Positions 18,875 through 27,048 of a stretch of DNA of 62,678 nt are shown piece after piece. The first letter of the stretch is position 1; each line of letters opens with the position of its first letter. A program made the translations under genes and the position numbers. The notes under the pieces are model-generated. The model had not been told where the DNA came from. It saw only the letters and a program-made list of their open reading frames with translations, and searched no databases. Source of the stretch: Prevotella sp. (GTDB taxonomy: Bacteria > Bacteroidota > Bacteroidia > Bacteroidales > Bacteroidaceae); assembly GCA_016291085.1 (NCBI GenBank), contig JAEEVW010000019.1, positions 1 through 62,678 of the forward strand. Reading direction: 5' to 3'.

Positions 18875-19423
18875 TTACAGTCCCAGCGCCTCCTTGGTCT
18901 TGTCGGCAGCGGCGTCGATAGCCTCGTTGGCCTTGTCCTTGGCAGCGTCAACGGCAGCATCCTTGGCGTCCTCGGCAGCCTGCTTGGCAGCGTCTGCGGC
19001 ATCCTCAACGGCGTTGGCAACAGAGTCCTTGGCAGCCTCGGCAGCGTCGCCCACCGATTCCAGCAGACCGTTCACCACATTCTCGGCATCAGCCTCGGTG
19101 ATAGCAGCAAAAGCAGCAGCGGCAGCAGCGTTGTCACCAACGAGAGCCTTCACCTTGTCGGCATTCTCCTTCAGGAAGGTCTGAACCTTAGCCACATACT
19201 CCTTGGCCACCTCGGGATTGCTCTTGACAAACTCGGCAATCTTCTCCTTGACGGTGTTCAGCACTTCTGCAAACTTGCTGGCGTCGCCAGCCTCCAACTG
19301 CTCGGTCAGTGCGCTGATGGTTGCCTCGGCGGCTTCTGCGCCCTCGCTCTGCTGAGCCTTGTTAGTACACGATGTTAACCCGATGGCGATCATAGCCATC
19401 ACTGCGAAAAGAATCTTCTTCAT
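18875..19423 (-). CDS. Alanine-rich helical lipoprotein
   Basis: This 182-residue protein has a lipoprotein signal (MKKILFAVMAMIAIGLTSC, lipobox LTSC). The rest is almost entirely charged and alanine-rich. A first half has hydrophobic heptads (KFAEVLNTVKEKIAEFVKS), and a second half has LEA/apolipoprotein-like 11-residue-type repeats (AADAAKQAAEDAKDAAVDAAK). It likely forms an extended amphipathic helix at the outer membrane or in the periplasm. Bacteroidota genomes carry many such proteins without known function. It is a single-gene transcript with a promoter at 19482. Confidence 0.75.
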   Translation of the reverse strand: MKKILFAVMAMIAIGLTSCTNKAQQSEGAEAAEATISALTEQLEAGDASKFAEVLNTVKEKIAEFVKSNPEVAKEYVAKVQTFLKENADKVKALVGDNAAAAAAFAAITEADAENVVNGLLESVGDAAEAAKDSVANAVEDAADAAKQAAEDAKDAAVDAAKDKANEAIDAAADKTKEALGL

Positions 19424-19481
19424 AGTTTTGCTTTCTCTTTTTTTAATTAATACTCATGTTTACAGGTCACAAAAACTGACG

Positions 19482-19490
19482 GCAAATTTA
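19482..19490 (-). promoter_or_regulatory. -7 element for the helical lipoprotein gene
   Basis: On the minus strand this reads TAAATTTGC, matching TAnnTTTG, 59 bp upstream of the start codon. Confidence 0.6.
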
Positions 19491-19652
19491 AGGTTTTTCT
19501 TCGCTCATTGTTACGTTTGCCCTCGATATTTGTGTTTTTTTAATCTTTCTGCTGCTTGTTTTCGGCGCGCGTTTTGCCGCATGGCGATATGATTTTTGTT
19601 CCCTGCCTAGGGAAAAATTGCGCCCTGCCCAGCGCGCAAAAAAACACGCTCG

Positions 19653-19831
19653 CTGTGACAATTGTGACAATTGGACAGCCGTTTTTGCGCATCATATCGG
19701 GGGTGGAAATATTCGGGGTATACGGTGTATTAAATACAATTATTATTATATATACCTATTTATATATATATTCTACCTCTCTAGCCGACCGTGTGAAAAA
19801 ATCGGGTGTCATTTGTCACAATTGTCACAAG
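19653..19831. repeat. Inverted TGTGACAA iteron pair around an AT-rich core
   Basis: The copy at 19653-19680 reads CTGTGACAATTGTGACAA on the plus strand. The copy at 19804-19831 reads CTTGTGACAATTGTGACAA on the minus strand. Both consist of 9-bp phased TTGTGACAA units followed by a decayed third unit, and they face each other. Between them, 19727-19774 is nearly pure A/T (TATTATTATATATACC and similar). The layout resembles an unwinding element with flanking iterons. No gene is seen in this stretch, and the 714-bp gap 19424-20137 holds only this, a tandem array and a promoter. Confidence 0.7.
19795..19831. repeat. Left inverted repeat flanking the DUF3987 gene
   Basis: Read on the minus strand this begins CTTGTGACAATTGTGACAA and ends in CCCGATTTTT. 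It matches the right-hand copy at 22578-22612 over about 35 bp with roughly three differences, in inverted orientation. No clear target-site duplication flanks the pair. Confidence 0.7.
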
Positions 19832-19850
19832 ATGGGACCACAAGGAGCAT

Positions 19851-19916
19851 GAGGCCGTTCCGCTCGGAGCAAGAGGCCGTTCCGCTCGGAGCACGAGGCC
19901 GTTTCTCTCGGAGCAA
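19851..19916. repeat. Tandem array, 3 x 22 bp
   Basis: Three copies of a 22-bp unit starting GAGGCCGTTCCGCTCGGAGC lie upstream of the DUF3987 promoter; the third has two changes. Partial copies (CAAGGAGCAT before, GAAACGCCCTC after) suggest the array once extended further. Confidence 0.8.
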
Positions 19917-20014
19917 GAAACGCCCTCAAAAAGCACAAGGACGTTTTGCTTCGTCAAAAATAGGATTTTTCAATAGTTTACACGAAATTATTTGGAAACG
20001 ATTATTTTTTTTTG

Positions 20015-20023
20015 TATCTTTGC
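20015..20023 (+). promoter_or_regulatory. -7 element for the DUF3987 gene
   Basis: TATCTTTGC follows a T-rich run, a perfect TAnnTTTG match. Transcription would start near 20030, giving a leader of about 105 nt before the ATG at 20138. Confidence 0.7.
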
Positions 20024-20137
20024 AACCGAAAAGGGTTTACAAGGCCGCAAGGCTGGCTTTCGTCTCGTTTCGTCAGTGGACGTTGAGACACACAATATCT
20101 ATGTATTACTAAGTTTCGACACCCTTTTCCCAATTTT

Positions 20138-22450
20138 ATGTTCAAACCAATGTTTTCATTTGGTAGTTTAATTAAGAATCCTGCTCAGATGTTGCCCTGT
20201 ACGCCTGAGCTGTTGAATGCTGCGCTGGACGACCCGAAGGTGGCTGACACCTGCCGCGAGATTGCCAGCCGACTGGTGGAAGTAAAAAATGGTACGCTCG
20301 CACGCGAGGCTTTCGAGGCGATGAAGTCGCAACTGAAGGCCGACAACCTGCCTGTGGTGTGCTTCCACGCGACGTTTACCGACGGCTACCGTCACAACCT
20401 GACGGCGGTGCCCAGCGGTCTCTCAATCTATGATGTTGATCATTTGTCGTATGACCCTCGCGCGTACTACTTTAGTAAGGTGGCTGGTCGCGAAGTGGAG
20501 TTGGGCATCTCGCTGGCCCACGTGTCGCCCAGCAACGAGGGTGTCCGACTGGTGTTCGAAATCCCCGAAGGCATGTCGCTGGCTGAGGCTCAGCAGTGGA
20601 TGGCCCAGCAGTTGGACGACACGACCTACGACGGCTGCGTGAAGGACTTGGCGCGCTGTTCGTTCGTGGTGCCGCGCGACTACGTGCTCTACTACGACGA
20701 AGAAGAACTGTTCAAGGAACGTGAGGTAGCAATGCCTGAGGCAGGCTCCCTAAATGGGATTGTGCCTTCTGAGAACCTTGTGACAATTGAGACAAATGAC
20801 AGTGCGATTTCTGCGCCCATCCTGCCTGCCACGACTGACTACGAGGACACATTCAATGGCATTGGCTATGAGCAGATTGTGCGTTCGATGGAGGAATTGC
20901 TGGGTGGCGTGCCTGCGCAGGGTGCCCGCAACAACTTCATCTTCTCGATGGCCTGCCATCTGCGCTACGTCTGCAACGACGACCCGCAGTGGATTGCTCA
21001 GGTGCTGCCCCGCTATGGCGAGGACGAGCAGAAGTTCCAGTCGACCGTCCGCTCGGCCTGCAACCGTCCGCAGACGAAGACCGTGCCCAGCTTGGTGAAC
21101 CGAGCCTTGGAGCGTGCCCGTCAGCAACAACAGGTCGAGGAGGCCGTCAAGGCCAATGGCGTGCGTTCCGCGCAGCCGCCCGTGATGCCCAAGAAGCTGA
21201 CCAAGTTCATGCGACTCATCACCAAGAACGTGCCCGCTCACCTGAAGCCTGCCGTCGCCATGGGCGTGTTCCCGGCATTGGGAGCCCATTGCAAGGGCGT
21301 CAAGTTCCGCTACAACGACAATGCCCTCGTGGAGCCGACGTTCATGAACGTGTTGGTGGCCGAAATGTCGAGCGGTAAGTCGTGCGTCAACGAGCCCATC
21401 AACGCCATCATGGCCGACATCAAGGAGCGCGACCAGAAGAACCGCCGACTGATGCAGGAGTACAAGGAGCAGTACGACACGTGCCCCGCTGACCAGCAGA
21501 AGCCCGACCGCCCCAAAGGACTGGCCGTGCAATGGGTGAAGTCGGACATGACCCCTGCGGCCTTCGTACAGCTGATGGCCGATGCCAGCGGACGTTTCCT
21601 CTACAGCCGATTGGACGAGATAGGCTTGCTGAACCAGCTGAAGACCAACGGCAAGGGCAACAACGTGACCGAGATTCTGCGCTTGGCCTACGACTGCGGC
21701 GAGTACGGTCAGGAGCGCGTGGGCACCAAATCGGTGTCGGAGTGCGTCGAGGTGCGCTGGAACTGGAATGCGTCGACCACACCGGGCAAGTGCCGCCGTT
21801 TCTTCGGCGATGCCATGCTGGACGGAACCCTCTCGCGCATGTCGTTCTGCACCATCTATACCGACGACGACCGCATGCCGCTCTATGGCATCTACGACGA
21901 GGAATTCCAGAAGCAGGTGCAGTCGCTGGTAGCTCAGCTCAACGACGCCACGGGACTCGTCAAGTGCAAGAAAGCCAACGCGCTGGCCGCTCAGATGATT
22001 GAGGAAAACCGCCAGTACACGGCCCTTGCCGACGACGACACGTACCGCGAACTGTCGTATCGAGCCACCCTCTCGGCCTTCAAGCGAGGCATGGTGCTCT
22101 ATCTGCTCAACGGGCAGAAGTGGAGTCAGGAGATTGAGGATTTCGTGCGCTGGTCGTTCCACTACGACATGTGGTGCAAGATGTGGATATTCGGCGAGAA
22201 GATGCGCCGTGCGATGGACATGGACAAGGCCGTCGTGCTGCCCGGACGCCGCAATCTGATGGAGTTGCTGCAAGACTCCTTCACGCTCGACGACCTGAAC
22301 ATCGTCCGCCGTGCACAGGGCATGAGCGGCGACGGCGCGGCCCAGCTGCGCAAATGGGTGAGCCGCGGCTACTGCACCTTCGACCCGCAAACCCAGCAGT
22401 ACACCAAGAGCCCGCAATTCATCGAGAAACATCCCAAGGTGGCAGCGTAA
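20138..22450 (+). CDS. DUF3987 protein with BT4734-like N-terminal domain (primase/helicase-like)
   Basis: This 770-residue protein has an N-terminal BT4734/VirE-N-like domain (residues ~1-200, with CFHATFTDGYRHNL and YDVDHL). A linker and helical middle follow, then a DUF3987 domain with a P-loop-like motif VAEMSSGKSCVNEP near residue 410 and SRLDEIGLL as a possible Walker B. Proteins of this build are common in Bacteroidota genomes near mobile or HU-type genes and are presumed DNA-processing enzymes, but function is unproven. The coding sequence contains, at 20777-20806, the same CTTGTGACAA repeat that flanks the gene, encoding NLVTIETNDS in the linker. Codon use is GC-richer than in nearby genes. 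No integrase or transposase is linked. Confidence 0.8.
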   Translation: MFKPMFSFGSLIKNPAQMLPCTPELLNAALDDPKVADTCREIASRLVEVKNGTLAREAFEAMKSQLKADNLPVVCFHATFTDGYRHNLTAVPSGLSIYDVDHLSYDPRAYYFSKVAGREVELGISLAHVSPSNEGVRLVFEIPEGMSLAEAQQWMAQQLDDTTYDGCVKDLARCSFVVPRDYVLYYDEEELFKEREVAMPEAGSLNGIVPSENLVTIETNDSAISAPILPATTDYEDTFNGIGYEQIVRSMEELLGGVPAQGARNNFIFSMACHLRYVCNDDPQWIAQVLPRYGEDEQKFQSTVRSACNRPQTKTVPSLVNRALERARQQQQVEEAVKANGVRSAQPPVMPKKLTKFMRLITKNVPAHLKPAVAMGVFPALGAHCKGVKFRYNDNALVEPTFMNVLVAEMSSGKSCVNEPINAIMADIKERDQKNRRLMQEYKEQYDTCPADQQKPDRPKGLAVQWVKSDMTPAAFVQLMADASGRFLYSRLDEIGLLNQLKTNGKGNNVTEILRLAYDCGEYGQERVGTKSVSECVEVRWNWNASTTPGKCRRFFGDAMLDGTLSRMSFCTIYTDDDRMPLYGIYDEEFQKQVQSLVAQLNDATGLVKCKKANALAAQMIEENRQYTALADDDTYRELSYRATLSAFKRGMVLYLLNGQKWSQEIEDFVRWSFHYDMWCKMWIFGEKMRRAMDMDKAVVLPGRRNLMELLQDSFTLDDLNIVRRAQGMSGDGAAQLRKWVSRGYCTFDPQTQQYTKSPQFIEKHPKVAA
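20777..20806 (+). repeat. In-gene copy of the TTGTGACAA repeat
   Basis: CTTGTGACAATTGAGACAA, followed by ATGACAGTGCGATTT, matches the flanking copies at 19804-19831 (minus) and 22578-22612 (plus). It lies at the junction of the N-terminal domain and the rest of the DUF3987 protein and is read in frame. Confidence 0.75.
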
Positions 22451-22456
22451 GCTAGT

Positions 22457-22505
22457 ACCCTGAATCAGGGTAGTGGTTACAACAAAGGGAGCCCTGAATC
22501 AGGGC
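22457..22505. repeat. Two 15-bp palindromes (CCCTGAATCAGGG)
   Basis: ACCCTGAATCAGGGT (22457-22471) and GCCCTGAATCAGGGC (22491-22505) share a 13-bp core and are spaced 34 bp centre to centre, just after the DUF3987 stop. The outer base pair differs but stays complementary in each, which suggests the palindrome itself is maintained. Confidence 0.8.
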
Positions 22506-22519
22506 GTCGTTCCAACAAA

Positions 22520-22550
22520 GAAGGGAGTCACATATCGTGACTCCCTTTAT
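22520..22550 (+). terminator. Terminator after the DUF3987 gene
   Basis: AAGGGAGTCAC and GTGACTCCCTT form a perfect 11-bp stem with a 5-nt loop. It lies between convergent genes and could serve the xth transcript too. Confidence 0.75.
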
Positions 22551-22577
22551 GCTGTCCGAACGTTTCGTTCTGTCAGC

Positions 22578-22612
22578 TTGTGACAAATGTGACAAATGAC
22601 AGCCCGAATTTT
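22578..22612. repeat. Right inverted repeat flanking the DUF3987 gene
   Basis: CTTGTGACAAATGTGACAA, followed by ATGACAGCCCGAATTTT, is the inverted match of 19795-19831. It ends 2 bp before the xth stop codon. Confidence 0.7.
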
Positions 22613-22614
22613 CC

Positions 22615-23364
22615 TCACTTCAGCAACAGCTCGACGGGGCAGTGGTCGGAGCCAAGGATGTCGGTGTGGATCTTGGCGTCCTGAATCTGGGGCTGCAGGC
22701 GCTGGGAGGTGACGAAATAGTCGATGCGCCAGCCTGCATTCTTCTGACGGGCCTGGAAACGGTACGACCACCACGAATACGTCACCTGCTCGGGATAAAG
22801 CGTGCGGAAGGTGTCGATGAAGCCACTATTTAATAAGGTGGTGAACTTCTCACGCTCCTGATCGGTGAAACCGGCATTCATGCGGTTCGTCTTGGGATTC
22901 TTCAGGTCTATCTCCTCGTGGGCCACGTTCAGGTCGCCGCACAAAATGACGGGCTTCTGCTGGTCTAACGACACGAGATAGTGACGGAAATCATCCTCCC
23001 ACTGCATACGGTAGTCCAGTCGTTTCAAACCGTCCTGCGAATTGGGCGTGTAGCAACAAACGAGATAGAAGTCGGGCATTTCCAACGTGATGACGCGCCC
23101 CTCGTGGTCGTGCTCGTCCTTGCCGATGCCGTAAGTGACGCTCAGCGGCTCGTGGCGGCTGAAAATGGCAGTACCCGAGTAGCCTTTCTTGTCGGCATAG
23201 TTCCAATACGACGTGTAACCTTCGAACTGAAGGTCTAACTGGCCAGCCTGCATCTTGGTTTCCTGCAGGCAGAAGAAATCGGCATCCAACTGCTTGAAGA
23301 TGTCGCTAAATCCCTTTCCTTCGCAGGCGCGAAGCCCATTGACATTCCAACTGATAAATTTCAT
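22615..23364 (-). CDS. xth: Exodeoxyribonuclease III
   Basis: This 249-residue AP endonuclease / 3'-5' exonuclease of base-excision repair has all family landmarks. They are [13 protein letters not shown] at the start, the metal-binding Glu in [18 protein letters not shown], and the C-terminal WRIDYF and [10 protein letters not shown] with the catalytic Asp-His pair. I chose the ATG at 23364 because the family starts [10 protein letters not shown]; the upstream in-frame codons are non-conserved. It is a single-gene transcript with a promoter at 23386. Confidence 0.95.
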   Translation of the reverse strand: MKFISWNVNGLRACEGKGFSDIFKQLDADFFCLQETKMQAGQLDLQFEGYTSYWNYADKKGYSGTAIFSRHEPLSVTYGIGKDEHDHEGRVITLEMPDFYLVCCYTPNSQDGLKRLDYRMQWEDDFRHYLVSLDQQKPVILCGDLNVAHEEIDLKNPKTNRMNAGFTDQEREKFTTLLNSGFIDTFRTLYPEQVTYSWWSYRFQARQKNAGWRIDYFVTSQRLQPQIQDAKIHTDILGSDHCPVELLLK

Positions 23365-23385
23365 CATGCTCATTTTTATAGCGAA

Positions 23386-23393
23386 CAAAAGTA
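23386..23393 (-). promoter_or_regulatory. -7 element for xth
   Basis: On the minus strand this reads TACTTTTG, matching TAnnTTTG, 22 bp before the xth start at 23364. It supports that start over 23388. Confidence 0.6.
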
Positions 23394-23498
23394 CATGATT
23401 TCTGCGAATTACCCAAAAGAAATGGATGAAAATGAGCCTTTTGGGGTTAAATATTGAACTTTTTTTGATATTTATACATTTCCATATATTTTTTTTCG

Positions 23499-23507
23499 TA
23501 ACTTTGC
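23499..23507 (+). promoter_or_regulatory. -7 element for ugd
   Basis: TAACTTTGC lies 26 bp upstream of the ugd ATG, preceded by a long AT-rich tract. Confidence 0.75.
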
Positions 23508-23532
23508 ACCGGAATTATTAAACAACTTATTC

Positions 23533-24846
23533 ATGAAAATTGCAATTGTAGGAACAGGCTATGTGGGCCTTGTGAGTGGAACGTGCTTCGCCGAAATGGG
23601 AGCAAATGTGACTTGTGTGGATGTTGATTCCAATAAAATAGAGAAGCTTAAAAACGGCATCATGCCGATTTATGAGCCAGGACTGGAGGAACTGGTAAAG
23701 CGCAACGTGGAATATGGACGTTTGCAGTTTACCACTGATTTGACGGAAGTTTTGGACGATGTCGAGGTGGTGTTCTCGGCTGTGGGTACGCCTCCCGATG
23801 AGGATGGCAGTGCCGACCTGAAATACGTGCTGGCCGTTGCCCGCCAGTTTGGTCAGAATATCAATAAATACACTATTCTGGTCACCAAGTCTACCGTTCC
23901 CGTAGGCACCGCCAAGAAGGTGAAGGCTGCCATTCAGGAAGAGCTGGATAAGCGCGGAGTAGACGTTCCCTTCGATGTGGCCTCGAACCCCGAGTTCCTG
24001 AAAGAGGGTGCTGCCATCAAGGACTTTATGTCGCCCGACCGTGTGGTAGTGGGAACCGAGAGCGAGAAGGCCCGTGAGGTAATGACACGCTTGTATAAGC
24101 CATTCTTAATCAATAACTTCCGCGTCATCTTCATGGATATTCCTTCGGCCGAGATGACCAAGTATGCAGCCAATGCCATGTTGGCTACGCGTATCTCGTT
24201 CATGAATGATATCGCCAACCTTTGTGAAAGGGTAGGGGCCAATGTGGATGCCGTGCGCAAAGGTATCGGTACCGATGCACGTATCGGTTCGAAATTCCTC
24301 TATGCTGGCTGTGGCTACGGTGGTTCGTGCTTCCCTAAGGATGTGAAGGCTCTGCTCCATACGGGCTTGGATAACGGCTACCACATGGAGGTGATTGAGG
24401 CTGTGGAGCGTGTTAACGAACGTCAGAAATCCATCGTCTACGACAAAATCATCAAGGCTGTAGGCAGTGTGAAGGGAAAGACCGTTGCCATCATTGGTCT
24501 GAGTTTTAAGCCCGAAACGGATGATATGCGCGAGGCACCGGCCTTGGTGGTTATCGATAAGCTGTTGGCTGACGGTGCAACGATTCGCGTGTTCGATCCC
24601 ATTGCTATGGATGAGTGCAAGCGTCGTATCGGTGATACGGTGACTTATTGTAAGAATATGTACGATGCTGCCGACGGTGCCGACGTCTTTGCCTTGATGA
24701 CCGAATGGCGCCAGTTCCGACTGCCTTCGTGGAATGTCGTCCAGAAGGTGATGAACGGCAACGTAGTGGTAGACGGACGTAACATCTATGACCGTCAGGA
24801 ATTGGAAGAAATGGGCTTCGTCTATACCCGTATCGGTGAGCAATAA
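23533..24846 (+). CDS. ugd: UDP-glucose 6-dehydrogenase
   Basis: This 437-residue NAD-dependent enzyme oxidises UDP-glucose to UDP-glucuronate for capsule or exopolysaccharide. The N-terminal Rossmann motif IVGTGYVGLVSGTCFAEMG, the substrate loop NPEFLKEGAA and the catalytic Cys in YGGSCFPKD are present. So is the C-terminal SFKPETDDMREAPA signature. Length is normal. The CapD-type dehydratase follows 98 bp on with its own promoter, suggesting related roles in surface polysaccharide synthesis. Confidence 0.95.
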   Translation: MKIAIVGTGYVGLVSGTCFAEMGANVTCVDVDSNKIEKLKNGIMPIYEPGLEELVKRNVEYGRLQFTTDLTEVLDDVEVVFSAVGTPPDEDGSADLKYVLAVARQFGQNINKYTILVTKSTVPVGTAKKVKAAIQEELDKRGVDVPFDVASNPEFLKEGAAIKDFMSPDRVVVGTESEKAREVMTRLYKPFLINNFRVIFMDIPSAEMTKYAANAMLATRISFMNDIANLCERVGANVDAVRKGIGTDARIGSKFLYAGCGYGGSCFPKDVKALLHTGLDNGYHMEVIEAVERVNERQKSIVYDKIIKAVGSVKGKTVAIIGLSFKPETDDMREAPALVVIDKLLADGATIRVFDPIAMDECKRRIGDTVTYCKNMYDAADGADVFALMTEWRQFRLPSWNVVQKVMNGNVVVDGRNIYDRQELEEMGFVYTRIGEQ

Positions 24847-24912
24847 TTGGTTCAATTTTGGTTCAAAGATGAGAAATCCGTGAATATTCTTGCATGGTAA
24901 GAAAAAAATGTT

Positions 24913-24921
24913 TACCTTTGC
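24913..24921 (+). promoter_or_regulatory. -7 element for the CapD-type gene
   Basis: TACCTTTGC lies 24 bp upstream of the ATG at 24945, a perfect consensus match. Confidence 0.75.
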
Positions 24922-24944
24922 ATCGGTTTTAGAATAATATAGGT

Positions 24945-26954
24945 ATGCGAAATCCTTTTGATAAGATTTTGAATTGGTATTTTACCAAGAATTCATTGCC
25001 CTATTGGTGTATCTTCCTGATTGACTGTGCCATTGTGATGGCTAGCGGAGCCTGTGCTTTTTGGATATTCAATAAGACGGGAGTCCTCTTGGAGAATGCG
25101 CTCCAGCTAATCAACACGATGCTGATCTTCACCATGCTGAGCGTTGTGGGATTCCGACTTTTCCATACCTATTCGGGATTCATGCGCTATTCCAGCTTCG
25201 TGGACCTGATGCGTATCGTGTATGGTAATTTGGTGTCGTTGGCTTTGGTGCTGGTAGCACAATACGGAATGGACCATTTGCCCAGACATCTGTTTGTGCA
25301 TTTCGATACCACAAGCATCTTCCTGATTTATCTGATTGCTACGCTCTTGATGTGGGCGCTGCGTGTCTTTGTGAAGACACTTTATGACGTGGCTTTCTCG
25401 AATACTAGAGCCATCAGAGTTCTGATTTACGGAGCGATGGAAGGTGGCGTCGGACTGGCTAAGAATATCCAAGGTCAACGTCCAAGGAAGTATGTGTTAA
25501 AAGGTTTTATCACCCATTATAAGAAGGCCAAGCACCAGATGATTATGGGTGAGAAGGTTTATTCCGTTGACGACAATCTGGCTGAGATTATCCAACAGAA
25601 GGATATAGAAGGTGTATTGGTATCGCCTTATCGAGTAAAGGAGTTCCGTGAAAATCAGGAGATTCAGGACGTAATCATTGGGGCCGGTGCAAAAATCTTT
25701 ATGGCTCAAAGCGCTAAGGAGATGGACGACGATGATGAACTCTCTGCGGCCGACTTCAATAATCTTCAGTTGAGGGAAGTGAGTGTGGAAGAACTCTTGC
25801 CGCGCTCAGAAATCAGAGTCGATTTGAAGTCTGTGGAAGAGTTACTAACGGGAAAGCGTGTGCTGATTACGGGTAGTGCCGGATCGATAGGTTCTGAGAT
25901 TGTGCGTCAGGTAGCTCAGTTCAAACCTGCTGCATTGATGCTGATAGACCAGGCCGAGACACCACAGCACGACATTCGTCTGATGATGGCGAAGGATTTC
26001 CCCAATATACCTGCCGAGACTTTGGTGACTAGCATCAGTCGTGTGGGCCGTATGGAAGAAGTGTTCAAGTCATTCCGTCCCGACTATGTGTTCCATGCCG
26101 CAGCATATAAACACGTTCCGATGATGGAGGACAATCCTTCCGAGGCGGTGATGAATAACATCTATGGAACAAAGGTTATTGCCGATTTGTCCGTGAAATA
26201 CGGTGTCAGCAAATTCGTGATGGTATCGACGGACAAGGCTGTAAATCCCACGAATGTGATGGGATGTTCGAAGCGCATCTGTGAGATATATGTGCAGAGT
26301 CTCGACCAGGCCATCAAGGAGAAGAAAATGGGCACTCATATCCAGCAACTGGGTAATAAGGAGAGCTTTATCGTTTCTTCGCAGATGGGTAGCCCCATAG
26401 CCAGAACGCAGTTTGTTACCACGCGATTTGGTAACGTGCTGGGCTCGAATGGTTCTGTCATTCCGCTGTTCCGTGAGCAGATTAAGAATGGTGGTCCGGT
26501 GACAGTAACTGATGAACGTATTGTACGCTTCTTTATGCTGATACCTGAAGCCTGTAAGTTGGTTTTAGAGGCTGGAACGAAGGGTAATGGCGGTGAGATT
26601 TTTGTCTTCGATATGGGTAAGCCTGTGAAGATTGCTGACTTGGCAAAGCGTATGATTAAATTGTCAGGCGCCAAGAATGTAGAGATCAAGTTCACAGGCC
26701 TGCGTCCTGGTGAGAAACTCTACGAGGAGGTGCTGAATGAACTCGAGGGCACCAAGCCTACCTTCCACGAAAAGATTCGTATTGCCGAAGTTCGTGAGTA
26801 TGACTATGATGAAGTCTGTAAGAATATCAACGAACTTATCGAGATTTCAAGACACTACGATGATATGGCCACTGTGGCTAAGATGAAGGAAATCGTGCCT
26901 GAATACAAATCGAACAATTCTATCTACGAGAAACTGGATAAGAAACCCGCGTAA
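24945..26954 (+). CDS. Membrane nucleotide-sugar 4,6-dehydratase (CapD/WbpM/FlaA1 family)
   Basis: This 669-residue protein has four or five N-terminal membrane helices (residues ~18-150), a CoA-binding-like Rossmann domain and a C-terminal extended SDR domain. The cofactor motif LITGSAGSIGSE is near residue 305. The catalytic region reads VSTDKAVNPTNVMGCSKR, with the MxxxK variant typical of membrane UDP-GlcNAc 4,6-dehydratases. RPGEKLYEE near the end is also characteristic. It makes a 4-keto-6-deoxy sugar nucleotide for surface polysaccharide. The exact product cannot be told. A strong terminator follows. Confidence 0.92.
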   Translation: MRNPFDKILNWYFTKNSLPYWCIFLIDCAIVMASGACAFWIFNKTGVLLENALQLINTMLIFTMLSVVGFRLFHTYSGFMRYSSFVDLMRIVYGNLVSLALVLVAQYGMDHLPRHLFVHFDTTSIFLIYLIATLLMWALRVFVKTLYDVAFSNTRAIRVLIYGAMEGGVGLAKNIQGQRPRKYVLKGFITHYKKAKHQMIMGEKVYSVDDNLAEIIQQKDIEGVLVSPYRVKEFRENQEIQDVIIGAGAKIFMAQSAKEMDDDDELSAADFNNLQLREVSVEELLPRSEIRVDLKSVEELLTGKRVLITGSAGSIGSEIVRQVAQFKPAALMLIDQAETPQHDIRLMMAKDFPNIPAETLVTSISRVGRMEEVFKSFRPDYVFHAAAYKHVPMMEDNPSEAVMNNIYGTKVIADLSVKYGVSKFVMVSTDKAVNPTNVMGCSKRICEIYVQSLDQAIKEKKMGTHIQQLGNKESFIVSSQMGSPIARTQFVTTRFGNVLGSNGSVIPLFREQIKNGGPVTVTDERIVRFFMLIPEACKLVLEAGTKGNGGEIFVFDMGKPVKIADLAKRMIKLSGAKNVEIKFTGLRPGEKLYEEVLNELEGTKPTFHEKIRIAEVREYDYDEVCKNINELIEISRHYDDMATVAKMKEIVPEYKSNNSIYEKLDKKPA

Positions 26955-26993
26955 GCGTGACGATTTGACCGACGTAGAAAAGAAGAATCAATA

Positions 26994-27024
26994 AAAAATC
27001 TCCTGCCTGTGGCGGGAGATTTTT
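26994..27024. terminator. Bidirectional terminator between convergent genes
   Basis: AAAAATCTCCTGCC and GGCGGGAGATTTTT form a near-perfect 14-bp stem with a 3-nt loop. Flanking A and T runs let it work on both strands, for the CapD-type gene and for ribH. Confidence 0.9.
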
Positions 27025-27048
27025 ATGTGTGATAAACCGTAGTGTCGT

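Noticed and set aside
19618..20112. 164-codon open frame in the long intergenic region
   Set aside because: It reads through the AT-rich core, the 22-bp array and the DUF3987 promoter, with no start site or protein-like composition.
20750..22432. 560-codon open frame antisense to the DUF3987 gene
   Set aside because: It is rich in His, Leu, Val and Arg as expected for the reverse of a GC-rich gene, and it covers the opposite strand of a well-supported protein.
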